Shown here: one piece after another, positions 8,607 to 17,246 of the stretch
Layout: each line of letters opens with the position of its first letter
Numbering within the stretch: the stretch's first letter is position 1
DNA from: Nostoc sp. KVJ3
GTDB taxonomy: Bacteria > Cyanobacteriota > Cyanobacteriia > Cyanobacteriales > Nostocaceae
DNA length: 64,000 bases
Direction: 5' to 3'
NCBI RefSeq assembly: GCF_026127265.1
Contig: NZ_WWFG01000001.1
Coordinates: forward strand, 3,709,501-3,773,500
Notes under the pieces: generated by a model
Told to the model about the DNA's origin: nothing
Seen by the model: only the letters and a program-made list of their open reading frames with translations
The model's database searches: none
Made by a program: the position numbers and the translations under genes

Positions 8607-9356
8607 CTATTCTGTTAAATCCCAAATTAGCTGGGCTAATTCTGCACTTGCTCCCAGTGGCTGCGCCAATTGGAAATTTACCGCAGAAAATTGTAATTTT
8701 AACTCCTCTATGGAGGCTGCGATCGCATCAGTTATTCCACCAGCAAATAAAAAGTATGGCAAAATTGCAATTTCCCTATAACCAGCAGCTACCAACTCTG
8801 TCACCCGTGATTGTAAACTAGGAGGCCCAGCCCAATAAGCAGCCACTGCTGATAAATTCGTTGCCATTGCTTCTACAGTTTCTTGAGAACCTGGGCGACG
8901 GCTACCATGAGCTAAGAGAATCCATACTTCTGCTTTTATAGTAGCTATTTGCTTGGCCAGCAATTTCTCTAAATTGGGGTGAGAGCCTAAATGTGGCTGC
9001 AACTCAATCATGACATCTTGACCAATAGTCCTTTGTGCTAGCGCTACTTCGGCGGGAATATCTGTCATCACATGCACTCCCGGCAGCAGAAATAGCGGTA
9101 CAATTTTTAGACAATTGTCCTTTTGAAATAGTTGGCGATTGCCAAAAGCACTCTTGGCAAATTGTTGAATCTGCTCGTGTAAAGGCTGAAGACTCATTTC
9201 TAAAGCAGCTATACCAACCAAATGTTCGCTATTTAATGCGTTATGATTCTTTGGCAATTTTTTGCATACTAGCTTTGCTAGTTGCTGCATAGCGACTTCT
9301 GGGCGGCGATCGCGGCTTCCGTGGGATACTAGCAGATAGGCAGATGACGTTGGCAA
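8607..9356 (-). CDS. sirB: Sirohydrochlorin chelatase (CbiX/SirB family)
   Basis: A 249-residue two-repeat chelatase. Each half starts with the family's LxxHGSR motif: LLVSHGSRDRRP at about 7-18 and LLAHGSRRPGSQ near 147. The His is the metal-binding base. In plants and cyanobacteria the family inserts iron into sirohydrochlorin to make siroheme for nitrite and sulfite reductases; CbiX relatives insert cobalt for B12. Pairing with cobA supports a siroheme role. The start appears to be TTG at 9356, since there is no ATG upstream of the SHGSR motif, and the stop abuts cobA. A family B repeat lies just upstream. Confidence 0.9.
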   Translation of the reverse strand: MPTSSAYLLVSHGSRDRRPEVAMQQLAKLVCKKLPKNHNALNSEHLVGIAALEMSLQPLHEQIQQFAKSAFGNRQLFQKDNCLKIVPLFLLPGVHVMTDIPAEVALAQRTIGQDVMIELQPHLGSHPNLEKLLAKQIATIKAEVWILLAHGSRRPGSQETVEAMATNLSAVAAYWAGPPSLQSRVTELVAAGYREIAILPYFLFAGGITDAIAASIEELKLQFSAVNFQLAQPLGASAELAQLIWDLTE

Positions 9357-9389
9357 AGCTTGAACTCTCAGTTACTATTTTTATTTTAA

Positions 9390-9482
9390 TAGGACTTACG
9401 CAAAAGGACACGCTGTAGGGGCAATTCATGAATTGCCCCTACTACAGAATTATGGTTTTAGATATTGTTTGCGTAAGTCCTA
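9390..9482. repeat. MITE-like element, family B (complete copy)
   Basis: A 93-bp element with near-perfect ends TAGGACTTACGCAAA and TTTGCGTAAGTCCTA, and a central palindrome GTAGGGGCAATT/AATTGCCCCTAC. This is the cleanest copy of the family in the window. It lies in the promoter region of the sirB-cobA pair. It has no coding capacity. Confidence 0.85.
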
Positions 9483-9547
9483 TCTAAGATGAAGCCAGTT
9501 ATAATTAAGTAGTTTGGTAATTATGTAAACAAACTTACTTTCAACTT

Positions 9548-10243
9548 TTATGCATTATCCATTGTTTCTTCATCAACAGCTTTAACTATTACATTTGCAT
9601 ACCTTTGAAGAATATAAGCAGCTTGGAATACATCTAAAATTGCACCTTGAAGCTGACTTATCTTAATTTGTAAACCTTCTATATTAGAACCTCGGAAATC
9701 TGTGTTTTTAAACTTAGCATCAGTAAGAATAACATTATTCATTTGGCAATTTACAAATTTTACATTAATGAGAGAAGATTCTATAAATGTAGAATCTTCA
9801 AGGATACAATTGTCAAAAATAGCATTATCAAATTTACTTGCATTAAATTGTGATAATTGTCCTTGACAGCCTTTAAAAATAACATTTTTTAACCTGGACT
9901 TTATTGCTTTAAATCCTAGCAACCTACAGTTAATAAATTCAACTCTATTAAGTGAAGCCTCTTCCCATTCAGTATTAGCGAAATCACTTTTAGTAATTCT
10001 AACATCTTGGAGAGTCAGCTTTTTAAAGTAAGTATTTATAGCTTTAACATTATCAAAGTATGCATACTGAAAATCTACTCCTTTAGTTCCTTCAATCTGG
10101 CAATTTGATAAATATACATTTTTATAACTTTCTAATTCATATAATTGGCTATCTGGTATCCCCTTATCCATTGTTTCATGTGAAGGTAAATTAGGAAGAT
10201 CAATAGCTTTATGTTTGCTAGACATATTTTCAATTGCAATCAT
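9548..10243 (-). CDS. Pentapeptide-repeat-like beta-helix protein
   Basis: A 231-residue protein. From about residue 45 to 205 it shows roughly 20-residue spacing of short F/V-x-N-C/A-x-hydrophobic elements (VEFINCRLLGFKAI, VIFKGCQGQLSQF, AIFDNCILEDSTF, VKFVNCQMNNVIL, TDFRGSNIEGLQI). This pattern fits a right-handed quadrilateral beta helix of the pentapeptide-repeat class, though the repeats are divergent from A(D/N)LxX. No signal peptide or catalytic residue is seen. Its base composition is AT-richer than that of its neighbours, which could indicate transfer. Stand-alone pentapeptide proteins mostly have unknown roles. Confidence 0.7.
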   Translation of the reverse strand: MIAIENMSSKHKAIDLPNLPSHETMDKGIPDSQLYELESYKNVYLSNCQIEGTKGVDFQYAYFDNVKAINTYFKKLTLQDVRITKSDFANTEWEEASLNRVEFINCRLLGFKAIKSRLKNVIFKGCQGQLSQFNASKFDNAIFDNCILEDSTFIESSLINVKFVNCQMNNVILTDAKFKNTDFRGSNIEGLQIKISQLQGAILDVFQAAYILQRYANVIVKAVDEETMDNA

Positions 10244-10634
10244 TTAATCTAAAAAATACGTTAGACTGTTGTAATAGTCAAGTAAAAAATACATTTACTT
10301 TTTTTATTAAGAACAGTACAAAATGAGGTTTAGTAGAAATACAACCCTCCTCAAGAAGGTAGAAGGCTCAGTTGGCTCTTATGTTGCAATGAGTGTGTAG
10401 GCAACTCTTGGGGACACTCCGCGTAACAGACCTATACTGATTGCTCCCAACCTGTGGCAGAGATTTGGAATCTTGCTACCTATTTGGTCGCAGCAGAAGA
10501 CACTAGAGCAGTATTCCAACTAAGCCTCCTGACTCCCAGCATAGCTGCGCTTTCTTGCTAAAAAGGAGCCTACAACAAAGAATAAAATTAAAAAAAGTTA
10601 TCAATATATTTATATTATTCTTCTGCTCCTTACC
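10244..10634. other. Intergenic region, no gene seen
   Basis: A 391-base spacer between two leftward genes. No open frame with plausible start and composition, no hairpin terminator and no copy of the repeat families was recognised. Confidence 0.4.
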
Positions 10635-11018
10635 TTATTGTTCTTCGGCAGTGTAAGTATAAAATTGATCAAAAGCTCCCACTGTTTCAAACTTGTAAGA
10701 AGGCATCCAAGCATTTATTTTTAAATCTGTACGGTAAATGCTAAAAATCATGTAGTTTTGTCTTTCTGTAGTCCTGGCAATAATTTCTTGCATTTGTGGG
10801 TTAGCTGAGTCAACCAACTTCTCACAATTAAAATGGATTAAATTTTCTAGAATATTCGTAGTTTTTTTACATACATCGGTTTTTAAGTATTTCGTTAACC
10901 GTTGCACTGCATATTCTTCATATTCCACCTGACTCGGATTAGTCTTCGCCATTGTCACACCCAAGGCGGCTAGTCCTGCTGCTGCTCCAGTATATGCAAT
11001 GATGGTTAGGGCTTTCAT
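10635..11018 (-). CDS. DUF4359 family protein
   Basis: A 127-residue protein, counted from the ATG at 11018. A TTG three codons upstream is also open, but the ATG gives a normal signal-anchor start (MKALTIIAYTGAAAGLAALG). After one membrane helix comes the pattern typical of DUF4359: TNPSQVEYEEYAVQRLTKYL, then two cysteines (DVCKKT, HFNCEKL) and a C-terminal FSIYRTDLKINAWMPSYKFE beta segment. The two cysteines could form a disulfide outside the cytoplasm. The family occurs in cyanobacteria and has no known function. Transcribed alone. Confidence 0.75.
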   Translation of the reverse strand: MKALTIIAYTGAAAGLAALGVTMAKTNPSQVEYEEYAVQRLTKYLKTDVCKKTTNILENLIHFNCEKLVDSANPQMQEIIARTTERQNYMIFSIYRTDLKINAWMPSYKFETVGAFDQFYTYTAEEQ

Positions 11019-11141
11019 GTTTGCCAACTAAAATTTGTTGTAATTGTTAGATTTCAGAGACTCCAAATCAACTGAGTCCGTTCCTTGAACACAAACTCTT
11101 GATCCTTTGCCAAATTATTGCTATAATTCAAATTGTTGAAT

Positions 11142-11216
11142 GGCGAGCGTAGCCAAGTGGTTAAGGCAGTGGTTTGTGGTACCACCATTCGTGGGTTCGA
11201 GTCCCATCGTTCGCCC
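11142..11216 (+). tRNA. tRNA-His (anticodon GTG)
   Basis: A full cloverleaf can be drawn. The acceptor stem GCGAGCG pairs with CGTTCGC, with an extra 5' G at 11142 opposite discriminator C, as is specific for tRNA-His. The D arm is GCC...GGC. The anticodon stem is GTGGT/ACCAC with loop TTGTGGT, giving anticodon GTG. The T arm is GGGTTCGAGTCCC. CCA is not encoded. Confidence 0.95.
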
Positions 11217-11424
11217 TGAATAATTTCATCATAATCCATATATTTCTATGAAAGATGGGTTGTGGTTCTGGGGGTTTATAACTATTACTTTAGCAAGGAT
11301 CTACCATATCCAAACTAATGGACTTGGAAGGTTGGCAAACCTGCTATAATTCATCAGATTATCTTATAAAGAGTTTGATGTATATAAGCAAATCTACTTG
11401 CTCAAATTTTCCCTAACACACCAA

Positions 11425-11692
11425 TAGTCTGTCAAGCTAGTTTTGAAGGTTTCAGGACTTACGCAAAAAAGTTCTGAAGTAGCGGTAATTCATGAATTAC
11501 CGCTACGACAAATCAGGTTTTTGAGACAATTTTTCGTAAGTACTAGGTTTGTAGTAAGCACTTTAGTGCTTAGAAAATAAGGACTGAAGTCCTGACCCAA
11601 CGGGAAAGTTAGTCGGTCTTTGGGGAAACCCCCAAGACTGCGCTAACTCACTACGAACTTTCTTACCCATCAATTTACACTTGACAGACTAC
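11425..11692. repeat. MITE-like element, family D, containing a nested family B copy
   Basis: Ends are TAGTCTGTCAAG at the left and CTTGACAGACTA at the right, perfect 12-bp inverted repeats. Inside lies a complete family B element at 11453-11545 and a short 'gcactttagtgc' palindrome. The same ends bound a shorter element at 58378-58470. The arrangement reads as a B element that landed inside a D element. Confidence 0.65.
11453..11545. repeat. MITE-like element, family B (nested copy, subtype with GTAGCGGTAATTCATG)
   Basis: Left end CAGGACTTACGCAAAA, right end TTTTTCGTAAGTACTAG. The central palindrome is GTAGCGGTAATT/AATTACCGCTAC rather than the commoner GTAGGGGCAATT. It is nearly an inverted copy of the element at 60236-60328. 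Confidence 0.8.
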
Positions 11693-11693
11693 T

Positions 11694-11866
11694 AGTACTT
11701 TGTCAAGCTAACTTTGAAGGGTAAAAGAACGAACCGCAGAGGCACAGAGAAGCCAGTGCGTTGAGCGGGTTCCCCGACTTGAAGCAACTGGCGCGACACA
11801 GAGAAAAAGAGAGAAAGATTCTAAAACTTTGTTTACTTAAGCATTGTTGACTTGATAAACTACTAG
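11694..11866. repeat. Second repeat adjacent to family D element
   Basis: The ends CTAGTACTTTGTCAAGCTAAC and (complemented) CTAGTAGTTTATCAAGTCAAC are imperfect inverted repeats, related to the D terminus. The interior holds 'gaaccgcagaggcacagagaag', which recurs in inverted orientation at about 41225-41345. It abuts the methyltransferase gene. Confidence 0.5.
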
Positions 11867-11874
11867 ATCGAGGC

Positions 11875-12519
11875 TTAATTGCGGTAAGCTATGACAGCAT
11901 AAAATGGATCTCCTCCAGTGGCACCTAACCACTGTAAGAAATTCGGTAATGTTGACTTATGAGCTATAACTTCTGCGGTTGTAAATCCTGGAACTGAGGC
12001 GAAGTAGGCTTTGACTAATTCTACTCGTTGTGCTTCTGAAGCCTCCCGCCAAACTTGAATTGCCTTTTCAAAAAACATCCGATTAGAAAAGCTGATAATT
12101 GCGACACCACCAGGTTTCAGGATGCGGTAAATTTCCGAAAATACTGCTTCTGGATATTGTATGTACTGCACAGATACGCAATTAAGAACAGCATCAAAAT
12201 CTTCATTTGGTAAAGGTAGCTGCGGATTCTCATTGAGATTTTGCACAAAGTAATGATTTAAGCGGGGGTTTCGTGCTAATTCCTCACCATTGAGTCCGTG
12301 TCCTTCCACATGGGAAAATTGCATCTCTTCTGGCAGATGTGACACCCAGCTGCTCATCATATCAAAAATACGGGTGTTGGGTTTGAGGCGATCGCGATAT
12401 AAATCTGTTAGCTGTTGAATAAATCCTTCATCGACATGGGTGACGAAGCGGGGATAGGCATAAAACAGCTTATCGTCTTTGTCGTCTAATTTCAGGCGTT
12501 GATTTGGTCTTAACTGCAT
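11875..12519 (-). CDS. SAM-dependent methyltransferase (Methyltransf_11-like), atypical motif I
   Basis: A 214-residue cytoplasmic protein. The C-terminal half has the class I pattern: LPLPNEDFDAVLNCVSVQYI (motif IV region, near 105-124), then YRILKPGGVAIISFSNRMFF, the classic post-motif loop. Motif I is unusual: instead of D/E-x-G-x-G-x-G the strand reads RIFDMMSSWVSHLP. This variant is common in a cyanobacterial and plant group of UbiE-like proteins, so activity cannot be ruled out. Substrate is unknown. It is transcribed leftward with about 100 bases to the next gene; operon membership is unclear. Confidence 0.78.
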   Translation of the reverse strand: MQLRPNQRLKLDDKDDKLFYAYPRFVTHVDEGFIQQLTDLYRDRLKPNTRIFDMMSSWVSHLPEEMQFSHVEGHGLNGEELARNPRLNHYFVQNLNENPQLPLPNEDFDAVLNCVSVQYIQYPEAVFSEIYRILKPGGVAIISFSNRMFFEKAIQVWREASEAQRVELVKAYFASVPGFTTAEVIAHKSTLPNFLQWLGATGGDPFYAVIAYRN

Positions 12520-12624
12520 AAATCTATCTTTTGAAGTACTTTTTCTGAAAATAGCGGCAATTTCCAGGATTTTTCAACAAACACACATAACGCGATGTGC
12601 AACTTATTCTGGGAACACTTGTGT

Positions 12625-14355
12625 TCAAGTCTTGGTTACGAGTTTAATACATTCTGTTTTGAGAAGGACTAAATTATCACTCTCAAAAACTTTACAAGAG
12701 TTAATTAATGTGGGTAAGATAGGTAGAGTTTTTTCTAATTTTGCCTTCGCTTGTTCTGCTGCTGGCTGATATTGTTGTAGCCAAGTGTTGTTAGTTATAT
12801 ATTCTGGAAGGAATGCAGAACGTTCTAATAACCAAAAATTTACGTGGTATTTTTGGATAAAATCTTTAATCTGGTTAATATCTTCAGTATATTGGGCATT
12901 AATCAGGTCAAGCATCCGCTGACGAAATTGCGCGTAATATTTTGTATGGATGGGTAAAGCATATTCTTTACCTACTAAAATTGTTCTTTGAGCAAAGATA
13001 GGTATGTTATCGGCTTCTTCGGAAGTAGAAGCTATGACAATATTTTGCGGTTGCTTTTGCAAAAAATTATATAATGCTGGGACTTGACCCTTTATGTAAG
13101 GGGTTTTGGGAAAAACTTTTAAGCTACTAGGGTAAAAAATGAGTCCTACACCAAGGATTACAATAGTCCCCAAGATGAAAATTTGCCTCTCATTTTGTCT
13201 CGACCATCGAAATATAGCATCTAAAATCAAGGTAATAGAGATTGCTGCGGCAATAGCAAGTACCATCTTAAAAGTATGATGGGTATAACGGCTAGGCCAG
13301 TGCAGTTTAAAAGCTAAAGCATGGGCAATAAAAAACATTATTAAACTAGCTATTACTACCTGCATTAATAATTTGACTTCATCCTTGATTTGCTTGGTTA
13401 GGAGAAAGTGAGACTGGAATTTTAGGATTATTGGTAATAATAAACCCAATAATAGTTGTAAAGGTGTAATTAACGCAAAAAAACCGCTATCTCTACCATC
13501 AAACCAATAACTAATAATATTATGACTAAAATAGCTGACTCTTCCTCCATGCCAGTACTCTGGCATAGTTCTCGCAACGGCAGCAGTAATTGCCGGGCCA
13601 AATTGTGATGATTGAATGGCATAAGTTAAAATTATAATACCAGCAACTATAATGCTTGCTGCAAATAAAATAAAATCTTTTCGGCTTTGATAAATAGTTA
13701 TTTGCCCATTCTGCCAGCGAAATAATCTCATAAATAAAATCAATAAATCGATAAAAGCTATTAATGGATATATTAAAGATTGGAGTGCAATTACAGTTAA
13801 TATACCCAATTTAGAAGATTTTATTAAATAATATAGGAAAGCTAAGAATAGAGGATAAATAAAATCTCTAGGAGTACCAGAAAATAGATCGTCATGTATG
13901 CAAAGGCTTTGATTTAAAAGTAAAGATGCGATAAATCCCACCATTGGCACTGGTAATATCTGCATAGAGACTAGAAAGCAATAGCTAGTTGTAATTAGTC
14001 CCAGTACTATGGGAAAAACTTTGCTAAAGAAAATTAGATTGATATCTAAAGCCGCAATTATTTTATAAAGAATACCATAGCCAATTGGTGTCACTGACTG
14101 AAAATAATCAGCAATTAAATCCCCAGGAAATAAATCTTGGTTAAAGTAACGATACATCCAAGAAATATATTCCCGTGCATCGTCGCTGACGATATATTCA
14201 CTGCTGAAAGCTTGTCTCAGACCAGTCAGAATATAAGCAAGAGCAAAAGTTAGACTTAGACCGTACCAAAATATGACAGTCAATCTAGATTTATTTTGTC
14301 TGTTTTTTTGAGTAATAGGTGTTGTTAAAAGTTTTTGTAATTGTGGAATTAGCAT
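12625..14355 (-). CDS. Polytopic membrane protein, GT-C glycosyltransferase-like
   Basis: A 576-residue protein with about eleven to twelve hydrophobic segments and a soluble C-terminal domain (about 420-575). The first extracytoplasmic loop carries an acidic motif, SDDAREYISWMYRYFNQDLF (about 57-76), where GT-C enzymes place catalytic or metal-binding Asp residues. GT-C enzymes use lipid-linked sugars. No closer family is recognised, and an acceptor cannot be named. The gene stands alone with a family A repeat just upstream of its start. It could instead be a non-enzymatic membrane protein; the DDAR loop is the main argument. Confidence 0.6.
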   Translation of the reverse strand: MLIPQLQKLLTTPITQKNRQNKSRLTVIFWYGLSLTFALAYILTGLRQAFSSEYIVSDDAREYISWMYRYFNQDLFPGDLIADYFQSVTPIGYGILYKIIAALDINLIFFSKVFPIVLGLITTSYCFLVSMQILPVPMVGFIASLLLNQSLCIHDDLFSGTPRDFIYPLFLAFLYYLIKSSKLGILTVIALQSLIYPLIAFIDLLILFMRLFRWQNGQITIYQSRKDFILFAASIIVAGIIILTYAIQSSQFGPAITAAVARTMPEYWHGGRVSYFSHNIISYWFDGRDSGFFALITPLQLLLGLLLPIILKFQSHFLLTKQIKDEVKLLMQVVIASLIMFFIAHALAFKLHWPSRYTHHTFKMVLAIAAAISITLILDAIFRWSRQNERQIFILGTIVILGVGLIFYPSSLKVFPKTPYIKGQVPALYNFLQKQPQNIVIASTSEEADNIPIFAQRTILVGKEYALPIHTKYYAQFRQRMLDLINAQYTEDINQIKDFIQKYHVNFWLLERSAFLPEYITNNTWLQQYQPAAEQAKAKLEKTLPILPTLINSCKVFESDNLVLLKTECIKLVTKT

Positions 14356-14392
14356 GGTGCGCGTTCATATCTGAGCCTCGCAGTTTATCATA

Positions 14393-14555
14393 TAAGTAGT
14401 AATGCAAAATTAAATATACATCTACCATTGCGAATGGAGCAAAGCGGAATGAAGCAATCCCAAGACCTTGGGATTGCAACTCTTGGAGACGCTGTTCGCG
14501 TTCGCTACATTTCATTCCGCTCGCAATGACATAAATCTTTTTGCATACGCACTTA
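14393..14555. repeat. MITE-like element, family A
   Basis: A 163-bp copy, TAAGTAGTAATGCAAAATTA at the left and TTTTTGCATACGCACTTA at the right. The interior carries an additional 'ttggagacgctgttcgcgttcgc' segment, so the centre varies while the ends are kept. It sits between the GT-C-like gene and the marR gene. Confidence 0.8.
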
Positions 14556-14719
14556 CGCAACCATATATAATCCGGTTGCGGGTATTGGGAATTGGGGAAG
14601 AAACTTGTTAAATAATTCTCCCTCATCCTCCCCATTCCCCTTGTCAGTGGGATTTTTCATTTAAGTTCTTCCCTAAGATAGATGCAGAAAAATAGTTGCT
14701 AAAAAAAAGGAATTTAGTT

Positions 14720-15220
14720 ATGATAATAGTACGTACGCTAAGTATCCTTAAAATGGTTTCTACATCTAATCATTCTCCAGCTTTAGACTCGTGGCAACAA
14801 AATCTAGCACCATACAATTTGGGCTATAGAATCAAATTGGTGTCACAATTGCTCAGTCGCAAGTTTACTGAGAGGCTAGAACCCTTTGGACTTACGCCAT
14901 TTCATTGGTTAGTGTTGTGCTGTTTGTGGCAAGAAGATGGTTTACCGACTTCTAGTATTGGAGACAAACTCAAACAAGTGGGAGGGACTTTAACAGGCGT
15001 ATTAGATCGGATGGAAGAACGCGGTTTGGTGCGTCGAGAACGTGACACCCACGATCGCCGCATTTGGCGAATCTGGTTAACAGATGCAGGTAAGGAACTA
15101 GAAGCTATTTTACCGCCGATCGCGGCCGCTGTGCGCGATGAAGCAATGGAGGGTATTTCCTTTGCCGATCGGGAAGTGTTTTCCCAAATCTTGAATCGGG
15201 CGATCGCTAACCTCTCCTAA
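14720..15220 (+). CDS. MarR family transcriptional regulator
   Basis: A winged-helix repressor-type protein of 166 residues from the ATG at 14720, chosen because AAGGA lies nine bases upstream; a TTG at 14696 is also open. The DNA-binding region reads TPFHWLVLCCLWQEDGLPTS, then GGTLTGVLDRMEERGLVRRE and DRRIWRIWLTDAGKEL, the recognition helix and wing of MarR proteins. It is followed on the same strand by an HlyD adaptor and two MFS pumps, so it most likely controls their expression in response to a small aromatic or hydrophobic compound. The inducer is unknown. Confidence 0.92.
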   Translation: MIIVRTLSILKMVSTSNHSPALDSWQQNLAPYNLGYRIKLVSQLLSRKFTERLEPFGLTPFHWLVLCCLWQEDGLPTSSIGDKLKQVGGTLTGVLDRMEERGLVRRERDTHDRRIWRIWLTDAGKELEAILPPIAAAVRDEAMEGISFADREVFSQILNRAIANLS

Positions 15221-15281
15221 AGATAGTCCCACAATCACCCGACCGGGGGAAGTGATGTCAAGATTTGTTTTGAGATAATAT

Positions 15282-15336
15282 TACGCATACTAAGGAAATA
15301 GGATTTTTTCAAAAAATACTACGCATTCTAAATAAA
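15282..15336. promoter_or_regulatory. Candidate operator: direct repeats ahead of the efflux adaptor
   Basis: Two 17-bp near-identical direct repeats, TACGCATACTAAGGAAA (15282-15298) and TACGCATTCTAAATAAA (15320-15336), lie 38 bp apart in the marR-hlyD spacer. Between them is the palindrome ATTTTTTCAAAAAAT. Position and duplication suggest a binding site for the upstream MarR protein, but MarR sites are usually palindromic, so this is tentative. Confidence 0.35.
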
Positions 15337-15380
15337 CGATTATCAATCAGATTATTGAACGAGGAAGAGAGGTAACAATC

Positions 15381-16847
15381 ATGGGTGCTAATACTTTTAA
15401 CGGACGCAACGGCCACAAAACCCCAGTTTTAGAAAAACAAGTGATTCCTGATTCAGAGACTTTAGAAATTGTTACCGCAGAAACATCCGCAACAGCAGAA
15501 GCACCGATTGTAACTCCTGAGATCGAGAAAGAAGTTTCACCGAAGCGGAAAAGACCGACTGGTTTAATTTTGGCAGCATTAGGTGTGGGTGCGATCGCCG
15601 CAGGTACTTTTGGTTATCACTATTGGCAATACGCCTCCACCCACCAGGAAACAGATAATGCCACAGTTGCGGGAAATATTCACGAAGTTAGTAGCCGCAT
15701 TCCTGGAACAGTGAGTGAGGTGCTTGTGAATGATAACCAACTGGTGCAACCGGGACAATTGTTAGTCAAGTTAGATCCACGCGACTATGAAAGTAAGGTA
15801 CAACAAGCAGCAGCAGCCCTAGAAAATGCTCGTGGACAGGCCCAAGCCGCCCAAGCAAATATTGCTTTAACTTCACAAACTACCACTGGGAAGACAACCC
15901 AAGCACAGGGGGATGTTAGCGGTGCTGTAGCAGCAATTTCTACAGCCCAAGCAGCAGTACAAGAAGCCCAAGCGGGGATACCAGCAGCCCAAGCTCAAGT
16001 TAGACTAGCCCAAGCGGGCATACCAGCAGCCCAAGCGCAGGTAGCCCAAGCAAATGCGAATTTGGAAAAAGCTCGAACAGATTACAATCGCTACAACGAG
16101 TTGTATAAAACAGGAGCGATTCCTCGTCAGCAGCTAGACACAGCCAAGGCTACTTATGATGTAGCGACGGCACAAAAAAATGCTGCCATTCAGGGAGTAG
16201 AACAAGCCCAAGCCAAGTTAGCCTCCGCCAAAGTTGGTGTCACCCAAGCCCAATCTCAACTAGCACAAGCGCAAGAAAATGTCACCAACGCCCAAGCTAA
16301 ATTAGCGGCATCTAAGGGAGGATTGCAACAAGCGACTGCTGGCGGACAAGATACAACAGTCAAACGCAGTCAATACGAAGCAGCAAAAGCAGCGATCGCG
16401 CAATCTGAAGCATCGCTTAAAGATGCACAATTGCAACTATCCTACGTCAACGTTACCGCTCCCAGTGCTGGACGAGTCGGTAGGAAAAACGTGGAAATTG
16501 GCAACAGAGTCCAATCGGGAACACCATTAATGGCGATCGTGGATAACGACTATTGGGTAGTTGCAAACTTTAAAGAAACTCAATTAGAAAAGATGCGCCC
16601 AGGAGAGCCGGTAGAAATCAAACTAGATTCTTTCCCTCATCACACCTTTATTGGTCGTGTTGACAGTCTTTCGCCAGCTTCCGGCGCTCAGTTTGCTTTA
16701 TTGCCACCGGATAACGCCACAGGGAACTTTACCAAAGTTGTCCAACGCATTCCTGTCAAAGTAATTTTTGACCAAAAGAGCATTCAAGGGTATGAATCGC
16801 GGATTACTCCGGGGATGTCTGCGGAAGTTGCTGTGGAAGTTAAGTAG
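15381..16847 (+). CDS. HlyD/EmrA-type efflux adaptor (membrane fusion protein)
   Basis: A 488-residue periplasmic adaptor. A cytoplasmic N-terminus is followed by one membrane helix (about 60-82, GLILAALGVGAIAAGTFGYHY). Then come the biotinyl-lipoyl half motif (VSSRIPGTVSEVLVNDNQLV near 104-123) and a very long alpha-hairpin of Ala/Gln-rich coiled coil with tandem 'AQAGIPAAQAQV' repeats. The second lipoyl half and beta-barrel follow (VTAPSAGRVGRKNVEIGNRV; VDSLSPASGAQFALLPPDNA, an EmrA-like signature). Start ATG with GAGGAAGAGAGG upstream. It should couple the DHA2 pump downstream to an outer-membrane channel. Confidence 0.93.
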   Translation: MGANTFNGRNGHKTPVLEKQVIPDSETLEIVTAETSATAEAPIVTPEIEKEVSPKRKRPTGLILAALGVGAIAAGTFGYHYWQYASTHQETDNATVAGNIHEVSSRIPGTVSEVLVNDNQLVQPGQLLVKLDPRDYESKVQQAAAALENARGQAQAAQANIALTSQTTTGKTTQAQGDVSGAVAAISTAQAAVQEAQAGIPAAQAQVRLAQAGIPAAQAQVAQANANLEKARTDYNRYNELYKTGAIPRQQLDTAKATYDVATAQKNAAIQGVEQAQAKLASAKVGVTQAQSQLAQAQENVTNAQAKLAASKGGLQQATAGGQDTTVKRSQYEAAKAAIAQSEASLKDAQLQLSYVNVTAPSAGRVGRKNVEIGNRVQSGTPLMAIVDNDYWVVANFKETQLEKMRPGEPVEIKLDSFPHHTFIGRVDSLSPASGAQFALLPPDNATGNFTKVVQRIPVKVIFDQKSIQGYESRITPGMSAEVAVEVK

Positions 16848-17246
16848 TATCATGTTCGGGCAATTAAGGATAATACTCGGAACCTCACCTTGCCACTTGT
16901 CGTATTACCCCCCTTATAAAGGCAGGGGAGGCAGGGGAGGCAGGGGAGGCAAGGGGGGCGAAACTCAACGCCAGCCGCCATTTCTCCCCCTGCTCAAGAA
17001 CAGCTTACCTCAACCAAGAAATTCCAAAACCTACACAGTATTGGGTTAGGGTGGGGTAAAACCTGTGTTCTTCCAGCTATTTTCATACTTGTGTGTACAC
17101 GGTAGGACTGCGGGGTGGGATTTTTGTAGTTCACTCAAAATAGCCTGTAAACAGGTGAAAAACCTCTTTTTACATCTATAGAGAGGCGTATAGAAATGAG
17201 GTGAGATGATATTTATGAGAGCAAATTGGTATAAAACAAACCTGAT
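16848..17246. repeat. Intergenic region with 9-bp G-rich minisatellite and other repeats
   Basis: Contains four units of GGCAGGGGA (about 16921-16957). This is the same 9-bp unit class seen in the broken kinase (51481-51655) and upstream of hemN (62413-62506). A 'CTTGTGTGTACACGGTAG' motif at 17088-17105 belongs to the repeat clustered at 28481-28905. No gene is supported here. A promoter for the MFS gene is expected near the right end. Confidence 0.6.
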
